The translations under genes and the position numbers were made by a program. Below the pieces are notes generated by a model. That model saw only the letters and a program-made list of their open reading frames with translations, did no database searches and was not told where the DNA came from. Shown piece after piece: positions 1 through 5,201 of a stretch of DNA of 5,385 bases. Position 1 is the stretch's first letter; every line of letters starts with the position of its first letter. The stretch covers positions 1-5,385 of the forward strand of contig JAISDY010000022.1 of assembly GCA_031264425.1 (NCBI GenBank), read 5' to 3'. Source of the DNA: Endomicrobium sp. Its GTDB lineage: Bacteria > Elusimicrobiota > Endomicrobiia > Endomicrobiales > Endomicrobiaceae.

Positions 1-242
1 CAAAGATAGTGGAAACAGCAAGACGCACAGGTGCGGCAATAACCGGACCGGTACTTTTGCCTACTAACATTAAAAAATATACGGTAAATAGATCTGTACA
101 TACTGACAAAAAATCCCGTGAACAATTTGAAATGAGAATTCATAAGAGGTTGTTTGACATTCGCGAACCTTCTTCAAAAACAGTTGAAGAACTTATGAAG
201 CTTGATTTGCCCGCAGGTGTTGATATTGAAATCAAGATGTAA
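1..242 (+). CDS. rpsJ: 30S ribosomal protein S10 (5'-truncated)
   Basis: This is the C-terminal part of S10, a 30S head protein that also acts as NusE in NusB-dependent transcription antitermination. The window opens inside the gene: the reading frame runs from base 3 (bases 1-2 belong to the preceding codon) to the TAA at 240-242, giving 79 codons. The first visible residues, [11 protein letters not shown], align with E. coli S10 from about residue 24 (EIVETAKRTGA), so some 23 residues lie upstream. Other S10 hallmarks are GPVLLPT, the conserved core [15 protein letters not shown], and the ending [21 protein letters not shown]. The GTG at position 9 is an internal valine codon, not a start. 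rplC follows after 31 nt, as in the standard operon. Identification is secure. Whether the gene heads the operon here, and what leader precedes it, cannot be seen. Confidence 0.97.
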   Translation, partial: KIVETARRTGAAITGPVLLPTNIKKYTVNRSVHTDKKSREQFEMRIHKRLFDIREPSSKTVEELMKLDLPAGVDIEIKM

Positions 243-263
243 GTAAATAACGAAAAAACAGTA

Positions 264-268
264 GAGAG
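264..268 (+). promoter_or_regulatory. Weak ribosome binding site of rplC
   Basis: GAGAG lies 5 nt before the rplC ATG. It is the only purine-rich stretch with plausible spacing and lacks the AGGA/GAGG core seen before most other genes here. Translation of rplC may therefore depend partly on coupling to rpsJ, which stops 31 nt upstream. The coupling is inference. Confidence 0.45.
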
Positions 269-273
269 ATAAT

Positions 274-948
274 ATGTTAAAATCAATCATTGGAAAAAAA
301 GTAGGCATGACGCAGGTTTTTGACGATAAGGGAAATCTTATACCTGTGACTGTAGTAGAAGCAGGACCTTGCGTGGTAACAGGAGTCTGCACAGCTGAAA
401 AAGACGGATATACCGCAGTTCAGCTTGGCTTTGACAATGCTAAAGAAAAAAATCTTAACAAATCAAAGTTGGGGCTATTCAAAAAGAATAATATTGCTCC
501 CAAAAAAGTTGTTAAAGAGTTTAGAGTTGCAGATATAGCCGAATTTTCTGTAGGACAAGAAATAAAAGCTGATATTTTTAAAGCTGGCGACTATGTGGAC
601 GTGTCCGCAGTAACAAAAGGTAAGGGATATGCAGGCGTTATAAAAAGACATAATTTTGGCATGCAGCCCACAACGCACGGTCAGTCTGATAGAACCAGAG
701 CAAGAGGCTCTAGCGGCGGACAGGGACCTCAAAAAGTGTTGAAGGGTATGAGAATGTCTGGACATTTGGGCAACGAATTTGTTACAATACAAAAATTGCT
801 CGTCGTAAATGTTGACGCAGAAAAAAATGTTTTGCTTATTAAGGGCGCTGTTCCTGCCGTTAAGACGGGAACATTGTTTATAAGCAATACGCTTAAAAAG
901 ATTCCTGTTGTTAAGGAAATAAAAAATAAAAATACTAAGAAAAAGTAA
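274..948 (+). CDS. rplC: 50S ribosomal protein L3
   Basis: L3 binds 23S rRNA early in 50S assembly and sends an extended loop towards the peptidyl-transferase centre. The 224-residue product is somewhat longer than E. coli L3 (209). The N-terminus [28 protein letters not shown] (residues 1-28) is the classic L3 start. The region [15 protein letters not shown] (115-129) followed by [14 protein letters not shown] (134-147) is the family core and central loop. [20 protein letters not shown] (156-175) and [14 protein letters not shown] (181-194) complete the C-terminal half. The loop at about residues 146-153, SSGGQGPQ, is where E. coli L3 carries the glutamine methylated by PrmB (Q150). A glutamine is present here at residue 150, but the loop seems one residue shorter, so modification cannot be assumed. 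The tail (residues 209-224) is rich in lysine. The ATG at 274 matches the family start; its ribosome binding site is weak. A 149-nt gap to rplD follows. Confidence 0.98.
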   Translation: MLKSIIGKKVGMTQVFDDKGNLIPVTVVEAGPCVVTGVCTAEKDGYTAVQLGFDNAKEKNLNKSKLGLFKKNNIAPKKVVKEFRVADIAEFSVGQEIKADIFKAGDYVDVSAVTKGKGYAGVIKRHNFGMQPTTHGQSDRTRARGSSGGQGPQKVLKGMRMSGHLGNEFVTIQKLLVVNVDAEKNVLLIKGAVPAVKTGTLFISNTLKKIPVVKEIKNKNTKKK

Positions 949-1014
949 ACTGTCAAAACAGTAGTTGTGGGGCATCATAAAACTAGTACAAATTACATTT
1001 CATAGATTTTTTAT

Positions 1015-1028
1015 TAGAGCTCGCTCTA
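1015..1028 (+). repeat. Inverted repeat (5-bp hairpin) upstream of rplD
   Basis: TAGAG at 1015-1019 pairs with CTCTA at 1024-1028 around a CTCG loop. It is preceded by a T-rich run and not followed by one, so it does not look like an intrinsic terminator. The stem is short and could arise by chance. Confidence 0.4.
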
Positions 1029-1086
1029 CTGAGACAGTGGAAAAATTTAAAGTAAAATGTGTAAGGAAGAATAATTATTATTGTAA

Positions 1087-1092
1087 AGAGAG
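1087..1092 (+). promoter_or_regulatory. Weak ribosome binding site of rplD
   Basis: The purine stretch AGAGAG ends 5 nt before the rplD ATG and lacks an AGGA core. The better match AAGGA (1063-1067) is about 30 nt away. In-frame ATT codons at 1074, 1077 and 1080 have no support as starts, because the protein aligns with L4 from the ATG at 1098. Confidence 0.4.
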
Positions 1093-1097
1093 AAAAA

Positions 1098-1727
1098 ATG
1101 AAGACAATAGGTGTTTGTATTTATAACGCAAAAGGTCAAGAAAAAGGAGAGATGGAACTTCCCGCTTTTTTTAATACGGAAGTTTCCCCTGCTCTTTTGC
1201 ACGAAATTACAACGGCATATTTGAATAATCAAAGATCTGGAACGCATAAGACAAAAACAAGAGGCGAAGTGTCTTTCTCGGGAGCAAAGCCTTGGAAACA
1301 AAAAGGCACTGGCAATGCTAGAGCGGGACAGAGAAATTCTCCTTTGTGGAGAAAGGGCGGAATCATTTTTGGTCCACAGCCTAGAGATTATTATACAAAG
1401 ATGTCAAAACAAAAAAGAAAACTTTCTTTGAGCATGGCTCTTTCAGCCCAATTGCAGAACGGCAATGTCATAGTTTTAGACTCTGTAAATCTTGACGAAG
1501 CTAGAACAAAAAAAGTTGCAGAGCTTTTGAAAAATCTTAAACTTGAAGGTAAAAAGGTTGTTTTTGCAGTTTCTCACAACGCAGATTTTAGGCTTGCGGC
1601 AAGAAATATAAAAAATGTGGTAGTGGAAAACATAAAGAATATCAATGCGTATCAAGTTCTTTGGGCGGATAAATTGGTTCTTACGCCTGAAGCGGTTGAT
1701 TCAATAAAAGAAAGACAGTCCATATAA
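1098..1727 (+). CDS. rplD: 50S ribosomal protein L4
   Basis: L4 is an early-assembly 23S rRNA-binding protein. Its extended loop, with that of L22, forms the constriction of the nascent-peptide exit tunnel. In E. coli free L4 also represses the S10 operon at transcription and translation. The 209-residue product has the usual layout. After a short N-terminal strand comes HEITTAYLNNQRSGTHKTKTRGEV (35-58), then the conserved loop KPWKQKGTGNARAGQRNSPLWRKGG (64-88), the GP.PRDY segment (92-98) and the C-terminal globular fold ending in LTPEAVDSIKERQSI. The loop residues known for macrolide contact in E. coli (the KPWRQKGTGRAR region) are conserved apart from conservative K/R changes and an N in GTGNAR. 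The ATG at 1098 fits the family N-terminus. The gene sits between two unusual non-coding elements: the long upstream gap and a hairpin over its own stop codon. Confidence 0.98.
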   Translation: MKTIGVCIYNAKGQEKGEMELPAFFNTEVSPALLHEITTAYLNNQRSGTHKTKTRGEVSFSGAKPWKQKGTGNARAGQRNSPLWRKGGIIFGPQPRDYYTKMSKQKRKLSLSMALSAQLQNGNVIVLDSVNLDEARTKKVAELLKNLKLEGKKVVFAVSHNADFRLAARNIKNVVVENIKNINAYQVLWADKLVLTPEAVDSIKERQSI

Positions 1728-1740
1728 GAGATTGTCTTTT
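1710..1740 (+). repeat. Hairpin spanning the rplD stop codon
   Basis: Bases 1710-1720 pair with 1730-1740, giving an 11-bp stem that includes two G-U pairs (1710/1740 and 1718/1732) and a 9-nt loop, 1721-1729. The rplD TAA (1725-1727) lies in the loop, and the 3' arm ends 4 nt before the TTAGGA of rplW. The arm ends in TTTT, but these bases are part of the stem and no U-tract follows, so this is not a standard terminator. Possible roles are modulation of rplW initiation or mRNA processing. Both are inference. Part of the 5' arm is constrained by coding. Confidence 0.55.
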
Positions 1741-1757
1741 AGTATTAGGAAATAACA

Positions 1758-2045
1758 ATGGATATGAGAAATATTATTAAGAAACCTATCGTAACGGAAA
1801 AAGCCGCTGTTTTGAAAGAAAAACACAACAAATATACTTTTGTTGTGGATAAAGACGCCAATAAGTTCCAGATAAAACAGGCTGTTGAGTCTTTGTTTAA
1901 TGTGAAAGTTGAAAGCGTTCATACTTCCAACTACTTGGGAAAGAACAAGAGAATGGGTATGCATGCAGGATACAGAAGCGATTGGAAGAAAGCTATAGTA
2001 AAACTTGGCGAGGGTCAAGAAATTCAAATGGTCGAAGAGGCTTAA
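1758..2045 (+). CDS. rplW: 50S ribosomal protein L23
   Basis: L23 sits at the exit of the nascent-peptide tunnel and is the ribosomal docking site for trigger factor and the signal recognition particle. The product has 95 residues, normal for bacterial L23 (about 95-100). Visible family features are KKPIVTEKA (8-16), in which E14 corresponds to the glutamate of E. coli VSEKA that contacts trigger factor. Next come [32 protein letters not shown] (25-56) and the C-terminal block [23 protein letters not shown] (65-87), matching the conserved SDWKKA motif. The ATG at 1758 is chosen over the in-frame ATG at 1764 because TTAGGA (1745-1750) lies 7 nt before it. Both give nearly the same protein. The gene is 30 nt after rplD and is followed by an unusually long 120-nt gap. 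Confidence 0.97.
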   Translation: MDMRNIIKKPIVTEKAAVLKEKHNKYTFVVDKDANKFQIKQAVESLFNVKVESVHTSNYLGKNKRMGMHAGYRSDWKKAIVKLGEGQEIQMVEEA

Positions 2046-2165
2046 TTAAAATAAGCTTAGCGGACGGCAATCAAGAAACGATTGCTAAAGAAACAAATAT
2101 GGGCGCGCATAGATATATGCAATTTAAACATGATAGATTGCTTAGCCCGATAACAGGAAAAAGAA
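2046..2165 (+). other. Long intergenic gap with small hairpins between rplW and rplB
   Basis: This 120-nt gap has no supported gene. GCAATC (2067-2072) pairs with GATTGC (2080-2085) around a 7-nt loop, with a flanking G-U pair (2066/2086). GCATA (2107-2111) pairs with TATGC (2116-2120) around GATA. A second GATTGC at 2136-2141 could pair with the same GCAATC, giving an alternative fold. The heptamer GCTTAGC occurs twice, at 2055-2061 and 2140-2146. AGGA at 2155-2158 is the ribosome binding site of rplB, 7 nt before its ATG. Function is unknown; a translational control element for rplB is possible. Confidence 0.4.
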
Positions 2166-3002
2166 ATGCCGATTAAAACATTTAAACCGTACACTCAGTC
2201 CAGAAGACAGATGTCAGTTTCAGATTTTTCTGATATTACAAAAACAGAGCCTGAAAAATCCTTAACCAGAATTATAAAGAAAAAAGGTGGTCGTAACAAT
2301 ACTGGTCAGGTAATGGTTCGCTTTAGAGGTGGCGGTCATAAAAGATTTTACAGAATAATAGATTTCAAAAGAGACAAATTCAATATTCCCGCCGAAGTAA
2401 TGGCAATTGAATACGATCCTAACCGTTCAAGCAGAATAGCGCTTCTGCAATATCAGGACGGAGAAAAAAGATATATAATTCAGCCTGTGGGCGTTAAAGT
2501 TGGAGATTCCTTGATGTCCGGACCGGATGCCGAGATAAAACCGGGAAACTCTCTTCCTCTTACGAATATTCCCGTAGGTACTTTCATACATAACTTGGAA
2601 CTTGTCGCGGGAAAAGGCGGACAGCTTGTTCGTTCAGCTGGAGCTGCGGCTCAGCTGCTTGCTAAAGAAGGCGATTATGCTCACGTAAGAATGCCTTCTG
2701 GCGAAATAAGGCTTAACCGAGTAAATTGTTATGCAACAATAGGTCAGGTAGGAAATTTGGACCATGAAAACATTACGGTAGGGTCTGCAGGAAGAAACCG
2801 CCACATTGGTAAAAAGCCTCATGTTCGCGGAACTGCAATGAACTCTGTTGACCATCCTCACGGAGGAGGCAGAGGTAGATCTAAAGGTAACAACCAACCC
2901 AGAAGCCCTTGGAACCAACCTGCTAAAGGTTTCAAGACAAGACCTAAGAAAGTTTGGGATTGGGTAATAGTAAGCCATCGTAATAAAGCTAAGAAGCAAT
3001 AA
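2166..3002 (+). CDS. rplB: 50S ribosomal protein L2
   Basis: L2 is a universally conserved 23S rRNA-binding protein, needed for subunit association and for building the peptidyl-transferase centre. The 278-residue length is standard (E. coli 273). The N-terminal OB-like part contains [15 protein letters not shown] (7-21), [23 protein letters not shown] (41-63) and [15 protein letters not shown] (82-96). The SH3-like part contains [23 protein letters not shown] (142-164) and the loop [17 protein letters not shown] (219-235). H230 corresponds to E. coli H229, implicated in peptidyl-transferase activity. Two positions in this loop depart from the usual [14 protein letters not shown]227 instead of proline and R236 instead of glutamate. 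The C-terminus [16 protein letters not shown] is rich in tryptophan compared with the usual FIVRRR-type tail. The ATG at 2166 has AGGA 7 nt upstream and gives the family start. rpsS follows after 23 nt. Confidence 0.98.
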   Translation: MPIKTFKPYTQSRRQMSVSDFSDITKTEPEKSLTRIIKKKGGRNNTGQVMVRFRGGGHKRFYRIIDFKRDKFNIPAEVMAIEYDPNRSSRIALLQYQDGEKRYIIQPVGVKVGDSLMSGPDAEIKPGNSLPLTNIPVGTFIHNLELVAGKGGQLVRSAGAAAQLLAKEGDYAHVRMPSGEIRLNRVNCYATIGQVGNLDHENITVGSAGRNRHIGKKPHVRGTAMNSVDHPHGGGRGRSKGNNQPRSPWNQPAKGFKTRPKKVWDWVIVSHRNKAKKQ

Positions 3003-3011
3003 GAAGTAAGC

Positions 3012-3016
3012 GGAGG
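3012..3016 (+). promoter_or_regulatory. Strong Shine-Dalgarno sequence of rpsS
   Basis: GGAGG, 9 nt before the rpsS ATG, is the best match to the anti-Shine-Dalgarno sequence in the window. It lies in the 23-nt spacer after the rplB stop. Confidence 0.75.
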
Positions 3017-3025
3017 AAAAAATAA

Positions 3026-3310
3026 ATGAGTCGTTCGACGAAAAAAGGTCCATATGTTGATGAAAAGCTTTTGAAGAAAATGCAAAAGCTTAACGAAGCC
3101 GGAGAGAAAAAAGTTATAAAGACGTGGGCAAGATCAAGTGTTATAACTCCGGAATTCGTAGGTCATACCGTAGCAATACATAATGGCAAGAAATTTTTAC
3201 CTATATTTATATCGGAACAAATGGTAGGTCATAAACTTGGCGAATTTGCTCCGACAAGAGTTTTTAAAGGTCACGGCGGAATGACAAAGCAGGAAACATC
3301 TCTAACGTAA
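3026..3310 (+). CDS. rpsS: 30S ribosomal protein S19
   Basis: S19 is a 30S head protein that forms a complex with S13 and contacts the A-site finger and A-site tRNA region. The product has 94 residues against 92 in E. coli. The N-terminus [18 protein letters not shown] (1-18) is diagnostic. [46 protein letters not shown] (33-78) covers the family signature almost without change. The tail after KGHGG (81-85) is MTKQETSLT, which lacks the lysine-rich end of E. coli S19. The start at 3026 is supported by GGAGG upstream. An 80-nt gap with a hairpin separates it from rplV, whereas these two genes are usually closely spaced. Confidence 0.98.
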   Translation: MSRSTKKGPYVDEKLLKKMQKLNEAGEKKVIKTWARSSVITPEFVGHTVAIHNGKKFLPIFISEQMVGHKLGEFAPTRVFKGHGGMTKQETSLT

Positions 3311-3390
3311 AAAACATCTTGAGCTTTAAAAACATAAACAGACAATGGTCGCTGTAAGGCGATTGTCAAACAGAGAAAAAGGATATAAAG
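3311..3390 (+). other. Intergenic gap with hairpin between rpsS and rplV
   Basis: This 80-nt gap is gene-free. Its main content is a hairpin at 3341-3367. AAAGGA at 3378-3383, 7 nt before the rplV ATG, is the ribosome binding site. Only weak promoter-like hexamers are present (TTGAGC at 3319-3324, GACAAT at 3341-3346), so an internal promoter is not called. Confidence 0.4.
3341..3367 (+). repeat. Hairpin upstream of rplV
   Basis: GACAAT (3341-3346) pairs with ATTGTC (3362-3367), and CGC (3350-3352) pairs with GCG (3359-3361). The result is a 9-bp stem with a 3-nt bulge (GGT, 3347-3349) and a 6-nt loop (TGTAAG). It lies wholly outside coding sequence, 11 nt before the start of the rplV Shine-Dalgarno sequence. 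No U-tract follows, so it is not an intrinsic terminator. It is the cleanest non-coding structure in the window. Confidence 0.6.
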
Positions 3391-3780
3391 ATGGAAGCAA
3401 AGGCAACAGCAAAATTTGTTAGATATACTCCAAGAAAAGTTAATCAAGTTCTTTCTCTTATCAGAAATAAAAAAGTTGAGAAAGCGTTTGAAGTTCTTTC
3501 TTTTCTTCCTAAGTCTGCCGCGACGCTCGTTGAAAAAGTTTTAAAAAGCGCGACTGCAAATTCAGGAAAGCTAAGTGATTTTTCAAAACTAAAAATTAAA
3601 GAAGCATGGGTAGGCAATGGACCTATATTGAAAAGAATGAGACATGGTCCGCAGGGTAGAGGTATGCCGATAAAGAAGAGAACGGCTCATCTTACGATAA
3701 TCGTTACCGATGCGGGCGTTTCTGACGGAAAGAGAAAGAAAAAAGCGTCTAAAATGGTAAAAGCCGTTGAAGCAAAGTAA
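3391..3780 (+). CDS. rplV: 50S ribosomal protein L22
   Basis: L22 binds several 23S rRNA domains, and its long beta-hairpin lines the nascent-peptide exit tunnel opposite L4. The N-terminal half AKFVRYTPRKVNQVLSLIRNKKVEKAFEVL (7-36) is the standard L22 start. VEKVLKSATANSG (47-59) matches the conserved helix. GPILKRMRHGPQGRGMPIKKRTAHLTIIV (77-105) is the tunnel hairpin and family signature. The length of 129 residues exceeds E. coli L22 (110) because of a lysine-rich tail at about 111-129. Such tails occur in other bacterial L22 proteins. AAAGGA 7 nt upstream supports the ATG at 3391. rpsC follows after 29 nt. Confidence 0.97.
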   Translation: MEAKATAKFVRYTPRKVNQVLSLIRNKKVEKAFEVLSFLPKSAATLVEKVLKSATANSGKLSDFSKLKIKEAWVGNGPILKRMRHGPQGRGMPIKKRTAHLTIIVTDAGVSDGKRKKKASKMVKAVEAK

Positions 3781-3809
3781 GATAAAATTTTTTAGGAAAG
3801 GTAGAAAAC

Positions 3810-4523
3810 ATGGGTCATAAAGTACACCCCAAAAGCGTAAGATTAGGATATATTAAAGATTGGGAATCTAAATGGTTTAATTTAAAAGAGATGCCCGATT
3901 TTATAGAGGAAGATCGCCGCATAAGAGTTTATTTAAAAAACAAACTCAAATTGGCTTCCGTGTCTAAAATTGTTATTGAAAGACCTGGAAAATATTTGCG
4001 CGTAAATATTTATACTTCTCGCCCCGGAATTGTTATTGGTAAAGGCGGGCAAGGAATAGAAAACTTGAGAAAAGAAGTTGAATCCATGACTATGAAAAAA
4101 ACTTTCGTAAATGTTATGGAAATAAAAAGAGCTGAAATTGACGCTCAGCTTGCGGCTGAAATCATAGCGTTTCAGTTGGAGAAACAGATAGCGTTCAGAA
4201 GAGCAATGAAGAAAACCATTGAAAAAGCTATGGCTGCGGGCGCACAAGGAATAAAAGTTATGGTTTCTGGAAGGCTCGGTGGAGCGGAAATTGCAAGAAC
4301 TGAGTGGCTTAAAGAAGGAAGAATTCCTTTGCAGACTTTCAGAGCCGACATAGATTATGGTTTTTCTGAAGCATATACAACGATGGGTCAGATCGGTGTT
4401 AAAGTTTGGATATTTAAAAAAGAACTTTTCAAGAAAACAGCTAAAGAATTGCTTGAAGAAGCAAAGCTTGTTGATACTGCTGCATCGTCTGAACAAACGC
4501 TCAAGCAGGAAGAATCCAAATAA
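3810..4523 (+). CDS. rpsC: 30S ribosomal protein S3
   Basis: S3 lies in the 30S head at the mRNA entry channel and contributes to mRNA unwinding. The 237-residue product begins MGHKVHPKSVRLGYIKDWESKWF, the typical S3 N-terminus. A type II KH domain follows, with the GxxG-containing segment RPGIVIGKGGQGIENLRKEV (71-90; GKGG at 77-80). The C-terminal domain contains FRRAMKK (129-135), in which R130, R131 and K134 match the E. coli helicase residues R131, R132 and K135. It also contains the signature GIKVMVSGRLGGAEIARTEW (147-166) and RADIDYGFSEAYTTMGQIGVKVWIFK (178-203). The tail from about 211 (AKELLEEAKL... to EESK) is acidic and helix-prone, unlike the basic tail of E. coli S3. The ATG at 3810 has AAAGG (3797-3801) 8 nt upstream. 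rplP starts 31 nt after the stop. Confidence 0.98.
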   Translation: MGHKVHPKSVRLGYIKDWESKWFNLKEMPDFIEEDRRIRVYLKNKLKLASVSKIVIERPGKYLRVNIYTSRPGIVIGKGGQGIENLRKEVESMTMKKTFVNVMEIKRAEIDAQLAAEIIAFQLEKQIAFRRAMKKTIEKAMAAGAQGIKVMVSGRLGGAEIARTEWLKEGRIPLQTFRADIDYGFSEAYTTMGQIGVKVWIFKKELFKKTAKELLEEAKLVDTAASSEQTLKQEESK

Positions 4524-4541
4524 ATTTTAAGACATAAAGAC

Positions 4542-4547
4542 AGAGGA
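4542..4547 (+). promoter_or_regulatory. Shine-Dalgarno sequence deciding the rplP start
   Basis: AGAGGA lies 7 nt before the ATG at 4555 and 13 nt before the second in-frame ATG at 4561. The spacing favours the first ATG, which gives MLMPKR, matching the ML-x-PKR start common in bacterial L16. Confidence 0.7.
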
Positions 4548-4554
4548 CATTTAT

Positions 4555-4968
4555 ATGTTGATGCCAAAAAGAGTTAAATATAGAAAGACGCACAGGGGAA
4601 GAATGAAAGGTAAAGCTAAAGGCGGTACCTTTTTGGCTTTTGGTAAGTATGGTCTTCAAGCTCTTGAACCTGTATGGATAAACAGCAACCAAATAGAAGC
4701 GGCGCGTGTTACGCTTGCTAGATTTATAAAGAAAGGCGGAAAGGTTTGGGTCAGAATATTCCCTGATAAGCCAATCACAAAAAAGCCTGCGGAAACGAGA
4801 ATGGGTAAAGGAAAAGGCGATCCGCAGTTTTGGGTCGCTGTAGTAAAGCCGGGAAGAATAATGTTTGAAATGGAAGGTATTCCGGAAGCTGAAGCGAGAA
4901 AAGCTTTGACTCTTGCTTCAAACAAACTTCCCATACACACAAAAATTTTAGTCAGAGCGGATATTTGA
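4555..4968 (+). CDS. rplP: 50S ribosomal protein L16
   Basis: L16 binds 23S rRNA near the A site, helps position aminoacyl-tRNA and is a late-assembly 50S protein. The 137-residue product is full length (E. coli 136). Visible features are [19 protein letters not shown] (1-19), the segment [65 protein letters not shown] (24-88) with both L16 signatures, and the C-terminal helix [25 protein letters not shown]82 in TRMGKGKG corresponds to E. coli R81, hydroxylated by the oxygenase YcfD/RoxA in that organism; whether it is modified here is unknown. This is the only gene here with a TGA stop. The stop overlaps the Shine-Dalgarno sequence of rpmC, suggesting translational coupling. Confidence 0.98.
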   Translation: MLMPKRVKYRKTHRGRMKGKAKGGTFLAFGKYGLQALEPVWINSNQIEAARVTLARFIKKGGKVWVRIFPDKPITKKPAETRMGKGKGDPQFWVAVVKPGRIMFEMEGIPEAEARKALTLASNKLPIHTKILVRADI

Positions 4969-4971
4969 GGA
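4967..4971 (+). promoter_or_regulatory. Ribosome binding site of rpmC overlapping the rplP stop
   Basis: GAGGA uses the last two bases of the rplP TGA and ends only 4 nt before the rpmC ATG. The spacing is short. The arrangement suggests that ribosomes finishing rplP re-initiate on rpmC, which is inference. Confidence 0.6.
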
Positions 4972-4975
4972 TAAG

Positions 4976-5179
4976 ATGAAAAGTAAACTTTGGAATGATA
5001 TAAAGAATATGGCGGACGTAGAGCTTAGCGCAAAACTTGGCGAATTGCAGGATAAGCTTTTCAAATTAAAGTTCCGTCATTCGACGGCTCCTGTAAAAAA
5101 TCCTCTTGAAATAAGAGAGATTAGAAGAAATATTGCAAGGATTAAAACTCTTATAGCTCAGAAGAAAGAGTCCAAATAA
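4976..5179 (+). CDS. rpmC: 50S ribosomal protein L29
   Basis: L29 is a small helical 50S protein next to L23 at the tunnel exit, contributing to the docking surface for nascent-chain factors. The 67-residue length is typical (E. coli 63). It shows the expected two-helix hairpin. Helix one is about residues 5-33 (WNDIKNMADVELSAKLGELQDKLFKLKFRHST). After the turn APVKNPLEIREIRR comes helix two (about 43-64, REIRRNIARIKTLIAQKK). KNPLEIREIRRNIARIKT (41-58) is the L29 signature region. The start is supported by GAGGA 4 nt upstream and a gap of only 7 nt to rplP. rpsQ follows after 22 nt, the standard order. Confidence 0.96.
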   Translation: MKSKLWNDIKNMADVELSAKLGELQDKLFKLKFRHSTAPVKNPLEIREIRRNIARIKTLIAQKKESK

Positions 5180-5201
5180 GACAAAATAATAGGAAGGAAC
5201 A

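Larger units (their letters stand above)
949..1097 (+). other. Long structured intergenic gap between rplC and rplD
   Basis: This 149-nt gap holds no supported gene. It contains several inverted repeats: ACTGT/ACAGT (949-953 with 958-962, 4-nt loop), TAGAG/CTCTA (1015-1019 with 1024-1028, loop CTCG) and ACTG/CAGT (1028-1031 with 1035-1038). ACTGTC at 949-954 is also a perfect complement of GACAGT at 1033-1038, an alternative long-range closing stem that excludes the local ones. ACATTT (995-1000) can pair with AAATGT (1055-1060). An AAGGA at 1063-1067 lies about 30 nt before the rplD ATG, too far to serve it directly. The gap lies directly upstream of the L4 gene, whose product regulates this operon through the mRNA leader in E. 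coli. A role as a regulatory RNA is inference only; no intrinsic terminator with a U-tract is seen. Confidence 0.4.

Noticed and set aside
475..978. Long minus-strand open frame opposite rplC, and similar ones opposite rplB and rpsC
   Set aside because: These lie antisense to clearly conserved ribosomal-protein genes, have low-complexity Phe/Ser/Leu-rich translations typical of antisense A-rich coding DNA, and show no recognisable domains.
965..992. Possible promoter in the rplC-rplD gap (TTGTGG, 16 nt, TACAAA)
   Set aside because: Only 3 of 6 and 4 of 6 matches to the sigma-70 hexamers in AT-rich DNA; easily chance.
1074..1097. Upstream ATT start for rplD served by AAGGA at 1063-1067
   Set aside because: The spacing would fit, but the L4 family N-terminus starts at the ATG at 1098 and ATT starts are very rare outside infC. 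The extension would add eight residues with no family counterpart.
1732..1740. Intrinsic terminator after rplD
   Set aside because: The T residues are inside the stem, no U-tract follows, and the operon continues with rplW 18 nt later.
1982..2176. A 64-codon open frame overlapping the end of rplW, the whole gap and the start of rplB; also a 25-codon version from the ATG at 2099
   Set aside because: Its first third is an out-of-frame reading of rplW. No family resemblance and no good ribosome binding site are visible. Stop-free stretches of this length are not rare. It would only be revived by conservation of the frame in relatives.
3319..3346. Possible promoter in the rpsS-rplV gap (TTGAGC, 16 nt, GACAAT)
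   Set aside because: 4 of 6 matches in each hexamer, and the -10 candidate coincides with the hairpin arm, which explains the sequence equally well. Transcription start mapping would decide.
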